Below, piece by piece: positions 16,786 through 25,008 of a DNA stretch of 64,000 nt; the first letter of the stretch is position 1; each line of letters begins with the position of its first letter. The stretch spans positions 57,509-121,508 of the forward strand of contig JAQTTG010000007.1 in assembly GCA_028710885.1 (NCBI GenBank), in the 5' to 3' direction. The translations under genes were made by a program, and so were the position numbers. The notes beneath the pieces are model-generated. The model searched no databases. It worked only from the letters and a program-made list of their open reading frames with translations, and was not told the DNA's origin. Origin of the DNA: Sulfuricurvum sp. GTDB lineage: Bacteria; Campylobacterota; Campylobacteria; Campylobacterales; Sulfurimonadaceae.

Positions 16786-17307
16786 TTAAATTTTAACTTC
16801 TACTTTTGCTGATGATCGGAGCGCATCTGTTGTCTTGTTCATAAGCGCTTTAAATTTTTCAACTTTGATAAATTGAGTGATCTCTTTTTTGACTTGTTCG
16901 TACGGGAGTTTTTTATCTCCTTGTTTCATCTTGTCGCCGTTAGCATCGTAAAAAGCTTTTGTTTCAGTGTCGGTAACGCTGATTTTCGCCATTTGGAGTT
17001 TCATCCACATATCAACAGCCAAATCATTTTTGAGATTAGCATAGGCGACTTTGAATTCCGTAGTATTTTGAATCCCGCTTTTTGCAACTTGGTCTTTGAT
17101 AAGACTTTGGTTGATTAATTGATCAACAACCTGACGTTTCATTTTTGGATCCAGTTTGTCAAAACTCATACCTGGAATTGCTTTTGCCATAAATGCATTG
17201 GCATCTTCTGATGTGATTGCTTTTCCATTAAGAGTCGCAAGGGTAACAGGGGCTGCAAAAGCAAAAGTAGTTGCTGTAAGCAAAATGAGTGGGAGGTGTT
17301 TTAGCAT
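16786..17307 (-). CDS. SurA-N-like periplasmic chaperone without PPIase domain
   Basis: A 173-residue secreted protein (signal peptide ~1-18). It begins VTLATLNGKAITSEDANAF, the strand-helix start of SurA/PrsA/PEB4-type proteins, then KMKRQVVDQLINQSLIKDQVAK. It ends with a helical part containing PYEQVKKEITQFIKVEKFKALM. The parvulin isomerase domain that normally sits between these parts (Campylobacter PEB4 is ~270 residues) is absent, so this is a chaperone-only version or a stand-alone SurA_N protein. It precedes tonB by 3 nt in the same direction, which suggests a joint role in outer-membrane biogenesis or receptor function. Confidence 0.75.
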   Translation of the reverse strand: MLKHLPLILLTATTFAFAAPVTLATLNGKAITSEDANAFMAKAIPGMSFDKLDPKMKRQVVDQLINQSLIKDQVAKSGIQNTTEFKVAYANLKNDLAVDMWMKLQMAKISVTDTETKAFYDANGDKMKQGDKKLPYEQVKKEITQFIKVEKFKALMNKTTDALRSSAKVEVKI

Positions 17308-17413
17308 GAGGTTTCCTCTGAAATAATTGCTGTAATTGTAACGAAAAAAACCGTTGATCGGTAAACGGAACGTATCGTTTGATTTACGTCGTCGATTTGA
17401 TTAGAATTGGGGT

Positions 17414-18895
17414 ATGAATATAATAGAAAATGAGCATTTGAACACCCTGTTGCGTGATGCAGTATATGAGAGAGCTCTGGAACTGTACCATAACAATAAA
17501 TATGCTGAGGTTGTAGTCGCGATCGATACTATCATGCCGGAGTTGTTGAGTGTACCGCTCCTCACAATTGCCGCTTTCTGTGCAGATCAATGTGAACAAT
17601 ATGACGAAGCACAAAAATATTGGCGTGACGCGATCGAGATGCAACCGGAATATATCGATGCTTATAATAATTTGGGGATATTGCTTAAAAAATTAAAACG
17701 TTTTGACGAAGCGGAAGATGTGTATCAACGAGCGATATTGCTATCAGAAAATGATCCGAAACTTTATAATAATCTCGCAAATCTTTGTGTAGAAACAGGA
17801 AATTTTGAAAAAGCTGATCATGCGTACGCAAAAGCGATATCGATTGATCCGGAGTATGCAGAAGCGTATCACAATTTGGGGAAGCTTTACAAGCGGATGC
17901 ATCGGTATACAGAAGCCGAACATGCCTACAAAGAAGCTTTGAAACTTACTCCGGAAAATATTTCCATACAGGCAAATCTTGGATTTCTTTTACTTGAACT
18001 CGGACGATATGATGAGGGATGGCCATTATATGAAACACGGTATGACCCGCGTATCAATCCCTCTTTTCCTGTGTATGAATTTCCATTTGCGCAGTGGCGC
18101 GGCGAGCCGTTGATAGGCAAAACAATTTTGCTCGTATCCGAACAGGGCTTTGGAGATGATATCCAGTTCATCCGTTTTGCAGCACTTTTAAAAGAACGCG
18201 GTGCACGGATTACACTGATGTGCAAACAATCGCTGCAACGACTTTTTTCGACATTATCTGATATTGATCGTCTGATCGACATGACAGAAACGCCGCAAAA
18301 GCATGATTTTTGGAGTTTTCTTTTAAGCGTGCCGTTGTATTTGGGAACGACGTTGGAAACAATTCCCGCTCGATTGCCGTATTTAAAAATACAGCCTGAA
18401 TGGAGTAAAGAAAAACTGATACTTCCTGTGGGAGGATTTAAAGTCGGATTGGTTTGGAAAGGTTCTGCGGAGCACGGTAATGATAGCAATCGTTCATTGC
18501 CGACGTTTAATATATTGGAGCCGTTGTGGTCGGTACCGCAAGTGACATTTGTGAGCCTGCAAAAAGGGGAGTTGTCTCCCCAAGAGGCGAAACAGCCGAT
18601 TATCGAAAGAGACATAGAGGATTTCGCTGATACGGCGGTTCTTATTTCGCAGCTGGATTTAGTGATTTGTGTTGATACCTCAGTGGCTCATCTCTGTGGT
18701 GCTTTAGGAAAAGCGTGTTGGGTACTGCTCCCTTTTATCGGGTGTGATTGGAGATGGATGTTGGAAAAAGATACTTCACCCTGGTATCCGGAGGTGATGC
18801 GATTGTTTAGACAATCTGTACCAAATGGTTGGGAGGATATGATAGCTAAAGTGGTAACGGAATTATCTAATGAGGTCGTGAAGCACGGAACATGA
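17414..18895 (+). CDS. TPR-repeat protein fused to a glycosyltransferase-9-like domain
   Basis: A 493-residue cytoplasmic protein. The first ~200 residues are tetratricopeptide repeats (e.g. YIDAYNNLGILLKKLKRFDE, PKLYNNLANLCVETGNFEK, AEAYHNLGKLYKRMHRY). The C-terminal half has VSEQGFGDDIQFIRFAALLK, VGLVWKGSAEHGNDSNRS and DLVICVDTSVAHLCGALGK, which matches the ADP-heptose/glycosyltransferase-B fold seen in TPR-linked glycosyltransferases. These modify proteins or surface glycans; the acceptor is unknown. It stands alone, divergent from the SurA-like gene and convergent with tRNA-Ala. Flagellin or envelope glycosylation is possible, but no evidence here decides. Confidence 0.85.
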   Translation: MNIIENEHLNTLLRDAVYERALELYHNNKYAEVVVAIDTIMPELLSVPLLTIAAFCADQCEQYDEAQKYWRDAIEMQPEYIDAYNNLGILLKKLKRFDEAEDVYQRAILLSENDPKLYNNLANLCVETGNFEKADHAYAKAISIDPEYAEAYHNLGKLYKRMHRYTEAEHAYKEALKLTPENISIQANLGFLLLELGRYDEGWPLYETRYDPRINPSFPVYEFPFAQWRGEPLIGKTILLVSEQGFGDDIQFIRFAALLKERGARITLMCKQSLQRLFSTLSDIDRLIDMTETPQKHDFWSFLLSVPLYLGTTLETIPARLPYLKIQPEWSKEKLILPVGGFKVGLVWKGSAEHGNDSNRSLPTFNILEPLWSVPQVTFVSLQKGELSPQEAKQPIIERDIEDFADTAVLISQLDLVICVDTSVAHLCGALGKACWVLLPFIGCDWRWMLEKDTSPWYPEVMRLFRQSVPNGWEDMIAKVVTELSNEVVKHGT

Positions 18896-18920
18896 GTTTA
18901 CAATTATTTTAGTAGAAAAT

Positions 18921-18996
18921 TGGTGGACCCTATCGGGATCGAACCGACGACCTCTTCGCTGCCAGCGAAGCGCTCTCCCAGCTGAGCTAAGGGCCC
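18921..18996 (-). tRNA. tRNA-Ala (GGC)
   Basis: A 76-nt cloverleaf on the minus strand. The acceptor GGGCCCT pairs with AGGGTCC, the D arm is GCTCAGCTGGGAGAGC, the anticodon arm is CTTCG-CTGGCAG-CGAAG with anticodon GGC, and the T arm is GTCGGTTCGATCCCGAT. The 3' CCA is encoded. A consensus-like promoter precedes it. Confidence 0.96.
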
Positions 18997-19016
18997 AAAG
19001 TAGCTTTGGAGCGGAG

Positions 19017-19045
19017 ATTATACGATTTAGGTTCTTAAAATTCAA
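19017..19045 (-). promoter_or_regulatory. tRNA-Ala promoter
   Basis: On the minus strand TTGAAT (19040-19045) and TATAAT (19017-19022) are separated by exactly 17 nt and lie ~20 nt upstream of the tRNA 5' end. This is a good sigma70-type promoter. Confidence 0.7.
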
Positions 19046-19107
19046 TGAGTAGTAAAAAAACGCGTACTTGAGTAAAGTTTTTTCTTTATCATGTCGATAT
19101 AGAGTGC

Positions 19108-19767
19108 ATGAAAAACTTAACTCTAATATTATTATGCAGTGTTGCAAGTATGGCGTTTAGCGCGGATGAGTTCACGATTCAAACGATCAGTGCTCTGAAA
19201 GAGAAATCGATTACTCCCGCTTTTGAAAAGAAAGTAGATAAAACAGCTATCCCCTCGGTGCAGAAAAAAGAGGGTGCATGTAATATCGTTACGATAGGGA
19301 CGTATCCGACGGCTCAAAAAGCTCATGCCGATCTTTCAAAAGCAAAAACAGTTGCTAAAGATGCTTTTATCCGCCATGTGAGCAGAGATACGCCAAAAGT
19401 GTGTGAGCTAAAGGGTGATGTTCACTCTATCGCGAAGAAAGATACCAACAGCTCTGTCGGTATGACGAAAAAAGAAGAGACGGCAGCCGTCATCACTCCC
19501 AAAAAAGAAGATACAGCGTCTATAGTAGCGCATTCTGATATTAAAGAGCCGACAGTAGCACAGGGTGTGATTCCCTCAATTACTCCAGCGGCGGTTGCGA
19601 CTTCTGAAAAAGGTGAAGCAAAAGCAGAACCATGCAAATCGGATTCATGTACGAATATCTATGTATATGATCGCAACCTCATCCGTAAAAGTGATATCTC
19701 GGAAGCGATAGAATTTTATAAAAATTCCCCGTACTACTCATTTCATCCGATTGCCCTAATGCACTAA
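19108..19767 (+). CDS. Secreted Lys/Thr-rich protein of unknown function
   Basis: A 219-residue protein with a signal peptide (MKNLTLILLCSVASMAFSA). A region around GACNIVTIGTYPTAQKAHADL resembles a SPOR-like strand-helix unit. A low-complexity Lys/Glu/Thr/Ala linker follows, then a distinct C-terminal motif CTNIYVYDRNLIRKSDISEAIEFYKNSPYYSFHP. Four cysteines are spread over the mature part. I do not recognise the family. The layout (two small conserved ends, unstructured middle) suggests a periplasmic or cell-surface protein. It has no obvious operon partner, and the next gene is convergent. Confidence 0.7.
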   Translation: MKNLTLILLCSVASMAFSADEFTIQTISALKEKSITPAFEKKVDKTAIPSVQKKEGACNIVTIGTYPTAQKAHADLSKAKTVAKDAFIRHVSRDTPKVCELKGDVHSIAKKDTNSSVGMTKKEETAAVITPKKEDTASIVAHSDIKEPTVAQGVIPSITPAAVATSEKGEAKAEPCKSDSCTNIYVYDRNLIRKSDISEAIEFYKNSPYYSFHPIALMH

Positions 19768-19780
19768 GGGCAATTCGCCT

Positions 19781-20194
19781 TTATCCTTCGTTTTTGAGAA
19801 GAAAACCTAGATTAATATGGTGTACTTTTTTAGCTTCTTGATAAAGTGATTCAAATAATTCAGATGAATTTTCACCGTTTGAAGGATAACAAACAGCTGC
19901 AGAGGGGATAGGGGTGGCAAACAGTTCTTCAATCATCCGTTTAACGATTCCCGTTCCGTACCGATCCGTATACGGCATTACGAAAAAGTAGTATTGTTCG
20001 TAACAAACAATCGAATCAGAGGTACGAAGCAGACTCGGCAGATTAGCATCGATTAGGGTTTGTTCAATATTTGAAAAATCGCAAAACAAAACGGTAAAAC
20101 TCTCAGAGCGGTTCTCATCGAGTCGATCGGAAATCCCGATGTTAAGGTCAACCAACGCAGAAAAATTTAAAAATGAAAACATTACTCCCGCCAT
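19781..20194 (-). CDS. Small stand-alone degenerate GGDEF-fold protein
   Basis: A 137-residue protein. The arrangement FTVLFCDFSNIEQTLID, LLRTSDSIVCYEQYYFFVMPYTD, KRMIEELFATP, SAAVCYPSNGENSSELFESL, YQEAKK follows the strand order of a diguanylate cyclase domain. The loop that should read GGDEF is replaced by YEQYYFF, and the metal-binding acidic residues are not kept. It is therefore unlikely to make c-di-GMP; a nucleotide-binding or protein-interaction role is more plausible. It sits beside a large signalling cluster on the opposite strand. The assignment is by pattern reading only. Confidence 0.6.
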   Translation of the reverse strand: MAGVMFSFLNFSALVDLNIGISDRLDENRSESFTVLFCDFSNIEQTLIDANLPSLLRTSDSIVCYEQYYFFVMPYTDRYGTGIVKRMIEELFATPIPSAAVCYPSNGENSSELFESLYQEAKKVHHINLGFLLKNEG

Positions 20195-20330
20195 CTCTAC
20201 TCCTCATATAAAATGTACGAATAGTATAACGTTTATTTACTCAAACTAATAAGTATTTAAAATAGGAAAGAGTACACTCTAGCATAACGACAACAGATTC
20301 TGTTTATGTTAAGCAGGAGTGAGGATACAA

Positions 20331-21440
20331 ATGGCTTCTATCAAAATATTGGCGGTTGATGATCAGGAATTTAATCTTGATGTCATTGAACTTGCGTTTA
20401 TGGAGTCCGAGGGTGTAACGATCACGCGAGCAGTCAATGGGCGAGAAGCTCTTGATGAGCTGGAAAAAGACTCGGATTATCACGTCATTTTGCTCGATTT
20501 GGCAATGCCGGTTATGAATGGATTTGAGACGCTGCAGAATCTGAAATCCCACCCGATATGGTCACAGATACCTACGATTGTCGTCACCGCTAACTCAGAG
20601 GAGAAACATCGTGCGCTCAGAGAGGGTGCGAGTGATTTTTTGAGCAAGCCCATCGATGTCGAAGAGTTAAAATTACGTACGTTTAACTATGCAAAGATTA
20701 AAGAGTATCAAGACTCTCTATCTGATATTAATCAGCTTTTAGAGGATAAAGTCTCAATCCGTACTCTTGAATTGCAAGAAGCGTTAACATTAGCTAAAAA
20801 GACAGAGTATGAAATCTCAGCCCGTTTGGGAAAAGCATCTGAATACCGTGATATGGAAACAGGGATGCACATTAAGCGGATGAGCCATTATTCAGCAAAA
20901 TTGGCAGAACTTGCAGGATTATCACCCGAAGAGGTAGAGCTGATTTTATATGCATCACCGCTACATGATATAGGAAAAGTTGGAATTCCGGATCGGATTT
21001 TACTCAAACCGGGACGTTTTACTCCGGAAGAGTTTGAAATTATGAAACTGCATACGACTCTCGGTGGAAAAATGCTTGAGAGTGAGGGGCATTATCCTGT
21101 GATTGAAGCAGGGCGGATTATTGCCCTTCAGCATCATGAAAAAATTGATGGCACGGGATATCCGCTTGGCCTCAAAAGAGAAGAAATTCATATGCATGCC
21201 CTCATTGTCTCTATTGCTGATGTGTTTGATGCACTTAGTTCAGAAAGAGTTTATAAAAAATCGTTTACTATTGAGCAGACTATCGAGATACTCCGTGAAG
21301 GGAGAGGAACCCATTTTGAAGAGAGATTGATCGATCTTTTGATTGACAATGTTGATCAGTTTTTGAAAATAAAAGGTGAGTTCCCTGACGATCATGAAGA
21401 TACCCCCTCGATCATAAATTTGATCGATCAGTTGCAATAA
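20331..21440 (+). CDS. Response regulator with HD-GYP c-di-GMP phosphodiesterase domain (RpfG-like)
   Basis: A 369-residue protein with a receiver (ILAVDDQEFN, acceptor Asp56 in VILLDLAMP, Lys in FLSKPIDVEEL), a helical linker, and an HD-GYP domain: EYRDMETGMHIKRM, LYASPLHDIGKVGIPD, LKPGRFTPEEFEIMKLH, LQHHEKIDGTGYP. All metal ligands appear intact, so it should hydrolyse c-di-GMP when phosphorylated. The GAGG ribosome site 6 nt before the ATG at 20331 decides the start; the track's GTG is upstream of it. It heads a same-strand cluster of sensory genes and is a likely output of the kinases downstream. Confidence 0.93.
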   Translation: MASIKILAVDDQEFNLDVIELAFMESEGVTITRAVNGREALDELEKDSDYHVILLDLAMPVMNGFETLQNLKSHPIWSQIPTIVVTANSEEKHRALREGASDFLSKPIDVEELKLRTFNYAKIKEYQDSLSDINQLLEDKVSIRTLELQEALTLAKKTEYEISARLGKASEYRDMETGMHIKRMSHYSAKLAELAGLSPEEVELILYASPLHDIGKVGIPDRILLKPGRFTPEEFEIMKLHTTLGGKMLESEGHYPVIEAGRIIALQHHEKIDGTGYPLGLKREEIHMHALIVSIADVFDALSSERVYKKSFTIEQTIEILREGRGTHFEERLIDLLIDNVDQFLKIKGEFPDDHEDTPSIINLIDQLQ

Positions 21441-21449
21441 GGAGTTTCT

Positions 21450-21824
21450 GTGCGTATTTTAATAGCAGAAGATGATGAATACAACCAAATGGTTGTAGAG
21501 GCAATGATAGAGTTGCTTTATCCGGATGTGGCAGTAGAGATGGTCTCTAATGGAGCTGAAGCACTTGAAAAATTGAAAACAGAAACATTTGGATTACTCC
21601 TTTCAGATGTTGATATGCCATTGATGAATGGATATGAGTTGGTAAGTGAAGTTAAAAACATGGGGTTAAATGTTCCTATTGTATGTGTTACAGCATTTGC
21701 CATTAGCGGAGATCGTGAAAAACTTTTGATGCATGGTTTTGACGGATATATTTCAAAGCCGATCGATATGGACGACATGAAAACGGTATTGGATAAATAT
21801 CTTTTAGGAGGCAATGTGGAATGA
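21450..21824 (+). CDS. Single-domain response regulator (CheY-like receiver)
   Basis: A 124-residue stand-alone receiver: ILIAEDDEYNQMVV, acceptor Asp in LLLSDVDMPLMNGYEL, VCVTAFA and the conserved Lys in GYISKPIDMDDM. It starts with GTG 5 nt after AAGGAG and overlaps the following hybrid kinase by 4 nt, so it is translationally coupled to it. Such receivers carry phosphate between kinases or act as phosphate sinks. Its natural partner is the coupled hybrid kinase. Confidence 0.92.
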   Translation: MRILIAEDDEYNQMVVEAMIELLYPDVAVEMVSNGAEALEKLKTETFGLLLSDVDMPLMNGYELVSEVKNMGLNVPIVCVTAFAISGDREKLLMHGFDGYISKPIDMDDMKTVLDKYLLGGNVE

Positions 21825-24172
21825 AGTATCAGCCCATTACGATTGAGTCTCTGCGCAGTATTTTCAAGCTAGACGATGTGCAAATGCAAAGACGTGAAAA
21901 GGTTGGAACGTATATCCATTCTTTTGCAGCATTGGTTTATGATCGGATGTACAACCACTATCTTTTAAAAGATGCAACGTATCATGGCATCCTCTCCGCA
22001 TCGGATGTTCCAAGACTCGTTCGAATGCAATCGGAATATTTTAGCTCACTGTTTATCCATCCGTTTGATCAACGTATTATAGACCGTACTAGACAAATCG
22101 GGGAGATTCATATCGCTGTCGGTTTGGAATCGATTCATGTTGCCAGAGGGTTTGATATCCTCACCGAAATCATTTTGGATTTATCAAAAGTTAATACGCA
22201 GATCGGAGAAGATATAACAATCATCCTGAAAATGCTCCGTATTTCAGAAGTGATCATGAATGAGAGTTATTTTGAGAGCTATCGAGAACATCAATCAGTA
22301 GTGACAAAAGAGAATGAAATGCTTGCTGTATTTGATACGTTATATAGCGCATTGATGATTCATAAACAAAGTCAAAAGAAAATTACTGACTTCTGGTTTG
22401 AAGAGCGCTCTCATGTTACTAGTACTTCAGCAGCATTAGGTCTGTTTAGTGATGAAAACTCCTGTCCTTTTAGTGCGGCGCTTAATGAGATTGAGTCTAA
22501 AAGAGGGATTTTGGATGGATTCGGGGTGGATATTGATGAAGCGCGTTCTTTGCATCATAGATACCATGAACATATTGATACACTTTTGGAGATGGGTGGA
22601 GGAGATAGCCCGGAATCCGAAGCTATTTTTCATGAAATAGAAGCTATTTCATCTGCATTGTATGCAGTGATTGATAAACCTCTCGCGGATATATCTGCAA
22701 CGTCATATTTGGGGATACATTCGGGAATCGAATTTTTGCAAGCGTGTACGCAGTCGATGTTAGAAGGGGGAGCCGCTCGCGATCCTGAAGAAATTTTGGA
22801 TAATGTCCAAGAAAAACTCCATGAGCAACTTAAACAGATTTTGGGATGGTGCATTGATGAACTTCATGTAGGTATCGGGGAGATTCCACGAAACGTGAAG
22901 TTTGATGTGACGGGAAAAATCATTCTAAAAAACAAACGTATTAATATCGCAGTCGCGATAAAAGAGATTCCAAATAAAATTTATATGGTAGAGATTATCA
23001 AAATTTTAGTTGAAATTATGCGACAGAGTTTTCATAACCGTGAACGAGAATATGCGTTGATTCAGCTTGTTGATGAGGTTGAACGAGCCAGTCAGTCCAA
23101 AAATATGTTTTTGGCAAATATGAGCCATGAACTTCGTACTCCGCTGAATGCTATTATCGGGTTTTCTCAAATCTTGATGATGAATAAGTCGTTACCGGAT
23201 AACCTTCACCCCTATATTCAAAAAATAAGTATTGCCGGAAATAATCTTTTGACATTGGTTAATACAATTTTGGATTTTGCTAAGCTTGAAGCAGGTAAAT
23301 TGAACTTTAAGCCTGAAATGACACTTCTCTCTACTATTATGAATGATGTTTCAACAATAGTTGAACCGATGGCACAAAAGAAATCGATTACCTTTACGTA
23401 TCCGGAAATGATCTCATTGGGGCTTTATCTGGATCGTCAATTAATTATGCAAGTGTTGATAAACTTGCTTAGCAATGCAGTGAAATTTACTCCAGAAGGT
23501 GGAACGGTATCATTGCATGTAGAATATGAAGAGGCGAAAAAGGCTTATCGATTGGGGATTTGTGATAATGGGGTTGGCATTAGTCCCAAAGATATTACGA
23601 CACTTTTTGATCCATTTACCCAAGTTGAAAATCCATTTCAAAAAACTGCCAAAGGAACAGGATTGGGGCTGGCTATTTCCAAGCGGATCATTGAAGATTT
23701 GCATGGAGGTGCTATTTGGGTAGAGAGTGAAGTGGGCAAGGGATCGTGTTTCTATTTTACCATTCCTGTTTCGCAGACACAAAATACGATTGAGCGATTT
23801 GTTGCAGAGAATCCTGATGCAAAACGTGTTTTAGTGGTTGAGGATGCTCCTGAATATCAAAAAGTACTGATTGATCGTTTATCATCCGAATTTCATCTCT
23901 CTGTTACCAATTCGGTCAACAAAGCAAAAGAACTATTGGATGATGAACCTTTTGATTTTATTATTCTCGATTTTTTCTTAGTCGATGGGATCAGTTCAGA
24001 AGTGATACAGCATATGGAGGGGAATGGTATTAATATCCCTATTATTATCATTTCTGCGGAGGACGATAGCAAGCTCATCGCACATCTCCCTGATGCCGAA
24101 AATGTTGAAGGGATTTTCAATAAGTCCAATATTTCAGAAATATGTGACTATCTATCGAAGCGGATAAATTAA
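21821..24172 (+). CDS. Globin-coupled hybrid sensor histidine kinase
   Basis: A 783-residue soluble protein. Residues ~1-160 look like a globin-coupled sensor domain: FAALVYDRMYNHYLL, YFSSLFIHPFDQRIIDRTRQIGEIHIAVGL, with His97 as candidate proximal haem ligand. The middle (~200-300) includes CPFSAALNEI and ARSLHHRYHEHIDTLLEMG, faintly like a CZB zinc-binding domain. Then comes HisKA with His436 (LANMSHELRTPLNAIIGFSQ), HATPase (LLSNAVKFTPEGG, DNGVGISPKD, GTGLGLAISKRI) and a C-terminal receiver (VLVVEDAPEYQ, FIILDFFLVDG). No transmembrane segment is seen. It likely senses oxygen or another haem ligand and feeds the coupled receiver or the HD-GYP regulator. Confidence 0.85.
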   Translation: MKYQPITIESLRSIFKLDDVQMQRREKVGTYIHSFAALVYDRMYNHYLLKDATYHGILSASDVPRLVRMQSEYFSSLFIHPFDQRIIDRTRQIGEIHIAVGLESIHVARGFDILTEIILDLSKVNTQIGEDITIILKMLRISEVIMNESYFESYREHQSVVTKENEMLAVFDTLYSALMIHKQSQKKITDFWFEERSHVTSTSAALGLFSDENSCPFSAALNEIESKRGILDGFGVDIDEARSLHHRYHEHIDTLLEMGGGDSPESEAIFHEIEAISSALYAVIDKPLADISATSYLGIHSGIEFLQACTQSMLEGGAARDPEEILDNVQEKLHEQLKQILGWCIDELHVGIGEIPRNVKFDVTGKIILKNKRINIAVAIKEIPNKIYMVEIIKILVEIMRQSFHNREREYALIQLVDEVERASQSKNMFLANMSHELRTPLNAIIGFSQILMMNKSLPDNLHPYIQKISIAGNNLLTLVNTILDFAKLEAGKLNFKPEMTLLSTIMNDVSTIVEPMAQKKSITFTYPEMISLGLYLDRQLIMQVLINLLSNAVKFTPEGGTVSLHVEYEEAKKAYRLGICDNGVGISPKDITTLFDPFTQVENPFQKTAKGTGLGLAISKRIIEDLHGGAIWVESEVGKGSCFYFTIPVSQTQNTIERFVAENPDAKRVLVVEDAPEYQKVLIDRLSSEFHLSVTNSVNKAKELLDDEPFDFIILDFFLVDGISSEVIQHMEGNGINIPIIIISAEDDSKLIAHLPDAENVEGIFNKSNISEICDYLSKRIN

Positions 24173-24186
24173 ATGAAGGAAATAGC

Positions 24187-24981
24187 GTGATTGATGATAT
24201 TAAGAGTCTACCCCCATTGCCTATCTCGGTGAGCAAAATACAAGAGTTGTGTTTGATGAGAGATGTGAATATCTCTGAATTGACTAAAGTGATTGAAAGT
24301 GATCCAATGCTGAGTGCCAATATTCTAAAGTCGGTCAATTCTCCTTTATACGGGATGAGTAAAGAAGTTGGATCGATTCGACAGGCTGTTATGCTGTTTG
24401 GTGTTTCCATGATACGAGGATTTGCAGCGGCTAATGCCATAAAAAAAGCCTTGCCTTTGGATTTGAGTCCTTATCATATCAATATTGACAAATTAGCCGA
24501 AATATCGGCATTGCAGTTGGCTCTTGTGCGTGAATGGTATACCCTTGTCAATAAAGAGATGTTACCGCTTTTGTTAAGCGCATCTTTTTTGATGGAACTT
24601 GGGAAGCTTATCGTAGCCCGAAAAGTTTTAGCATCAGGTGAGGCAGAAGCATTTGGAGCAGAAGTCATGCAGGGGAAATCCATTCAAGAGATTGAGAAAT
24701 GCTATTTGGGGATGGATAGTTATGAGATCAGTGCCATGATGTTCAAACATTGGAATTTTGAAGCATCATTGGTAGATGCAGTGGGCTCGATTGCGAATAC
24801 TTCGCCTGGGGACAACACTTATGCCGCTGTATTAAATGTTATCAGTAAAGCAATTGATATTCGTGGAAGTTTAACTTCTGAGAGTCTTGCAGAGGCATTA
24901 AAGGCTATTGATAGTTATGGATTGGATCGAGATGCTTTTGAAAAAGCGGTAGAGATTGTAAAGTCAAATACGACGAAATAG
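24187..24981 (+). CDS. HDOD domain signalling protein
   Basis: A 264-residue protein made of one HDOD domain. It shows LPPLPISVSKIQELC, SELTKVIESDPMLSANILKSVNSPLYG, SIRQAVMLFGVSMIRGFAAANAI and MELGKLIVARKVL. HDOD proteins lack the catalytic HD residues and act as regulatory scaffolds in two-component and c-di-GMP pathways. It starts with GTG after GAAGGAA, 14 nt after the hybrid kinase, and is followed 27 nt later by the FIST gene. It is a probable adaptor between the sensors in this cluster. Confidence 0.88.
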   Translation: MIDDIKSLPPLPISVSKIQELCLMRDVNISELTKVIESDPMLSANILKSVNSPLYGMSKEVGSIRQAVMLFGVSMIRGFAAANAIKKALPLDLSPYHINIDKLAEISALQLALVREWYTLVNKEMLPLLLSASFLMELGKLIVARKVLASGEAEAFGAEVMQGKSIQEIEKCYLGMDSYEISAMMFKHWNFEASLVDAVGSIANTSPGDNTYAAVLNVISKAIDIRGSLTSESLAEALKAIDSYGLDRDAFEKAVEIVKSNTTK

Positions 24982-25008
24982 TTAAAACCTGATTATTAGG
25001 AGAATACG

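Noticed and set aside
18921-18996. tRNA-Ala (and tRNA-Ser at 63809) as an integration site of a mobile element
   Set aside because: No integrase, no duplicated tRNA 3' end and no foreign-looking genes flank either tRNA.
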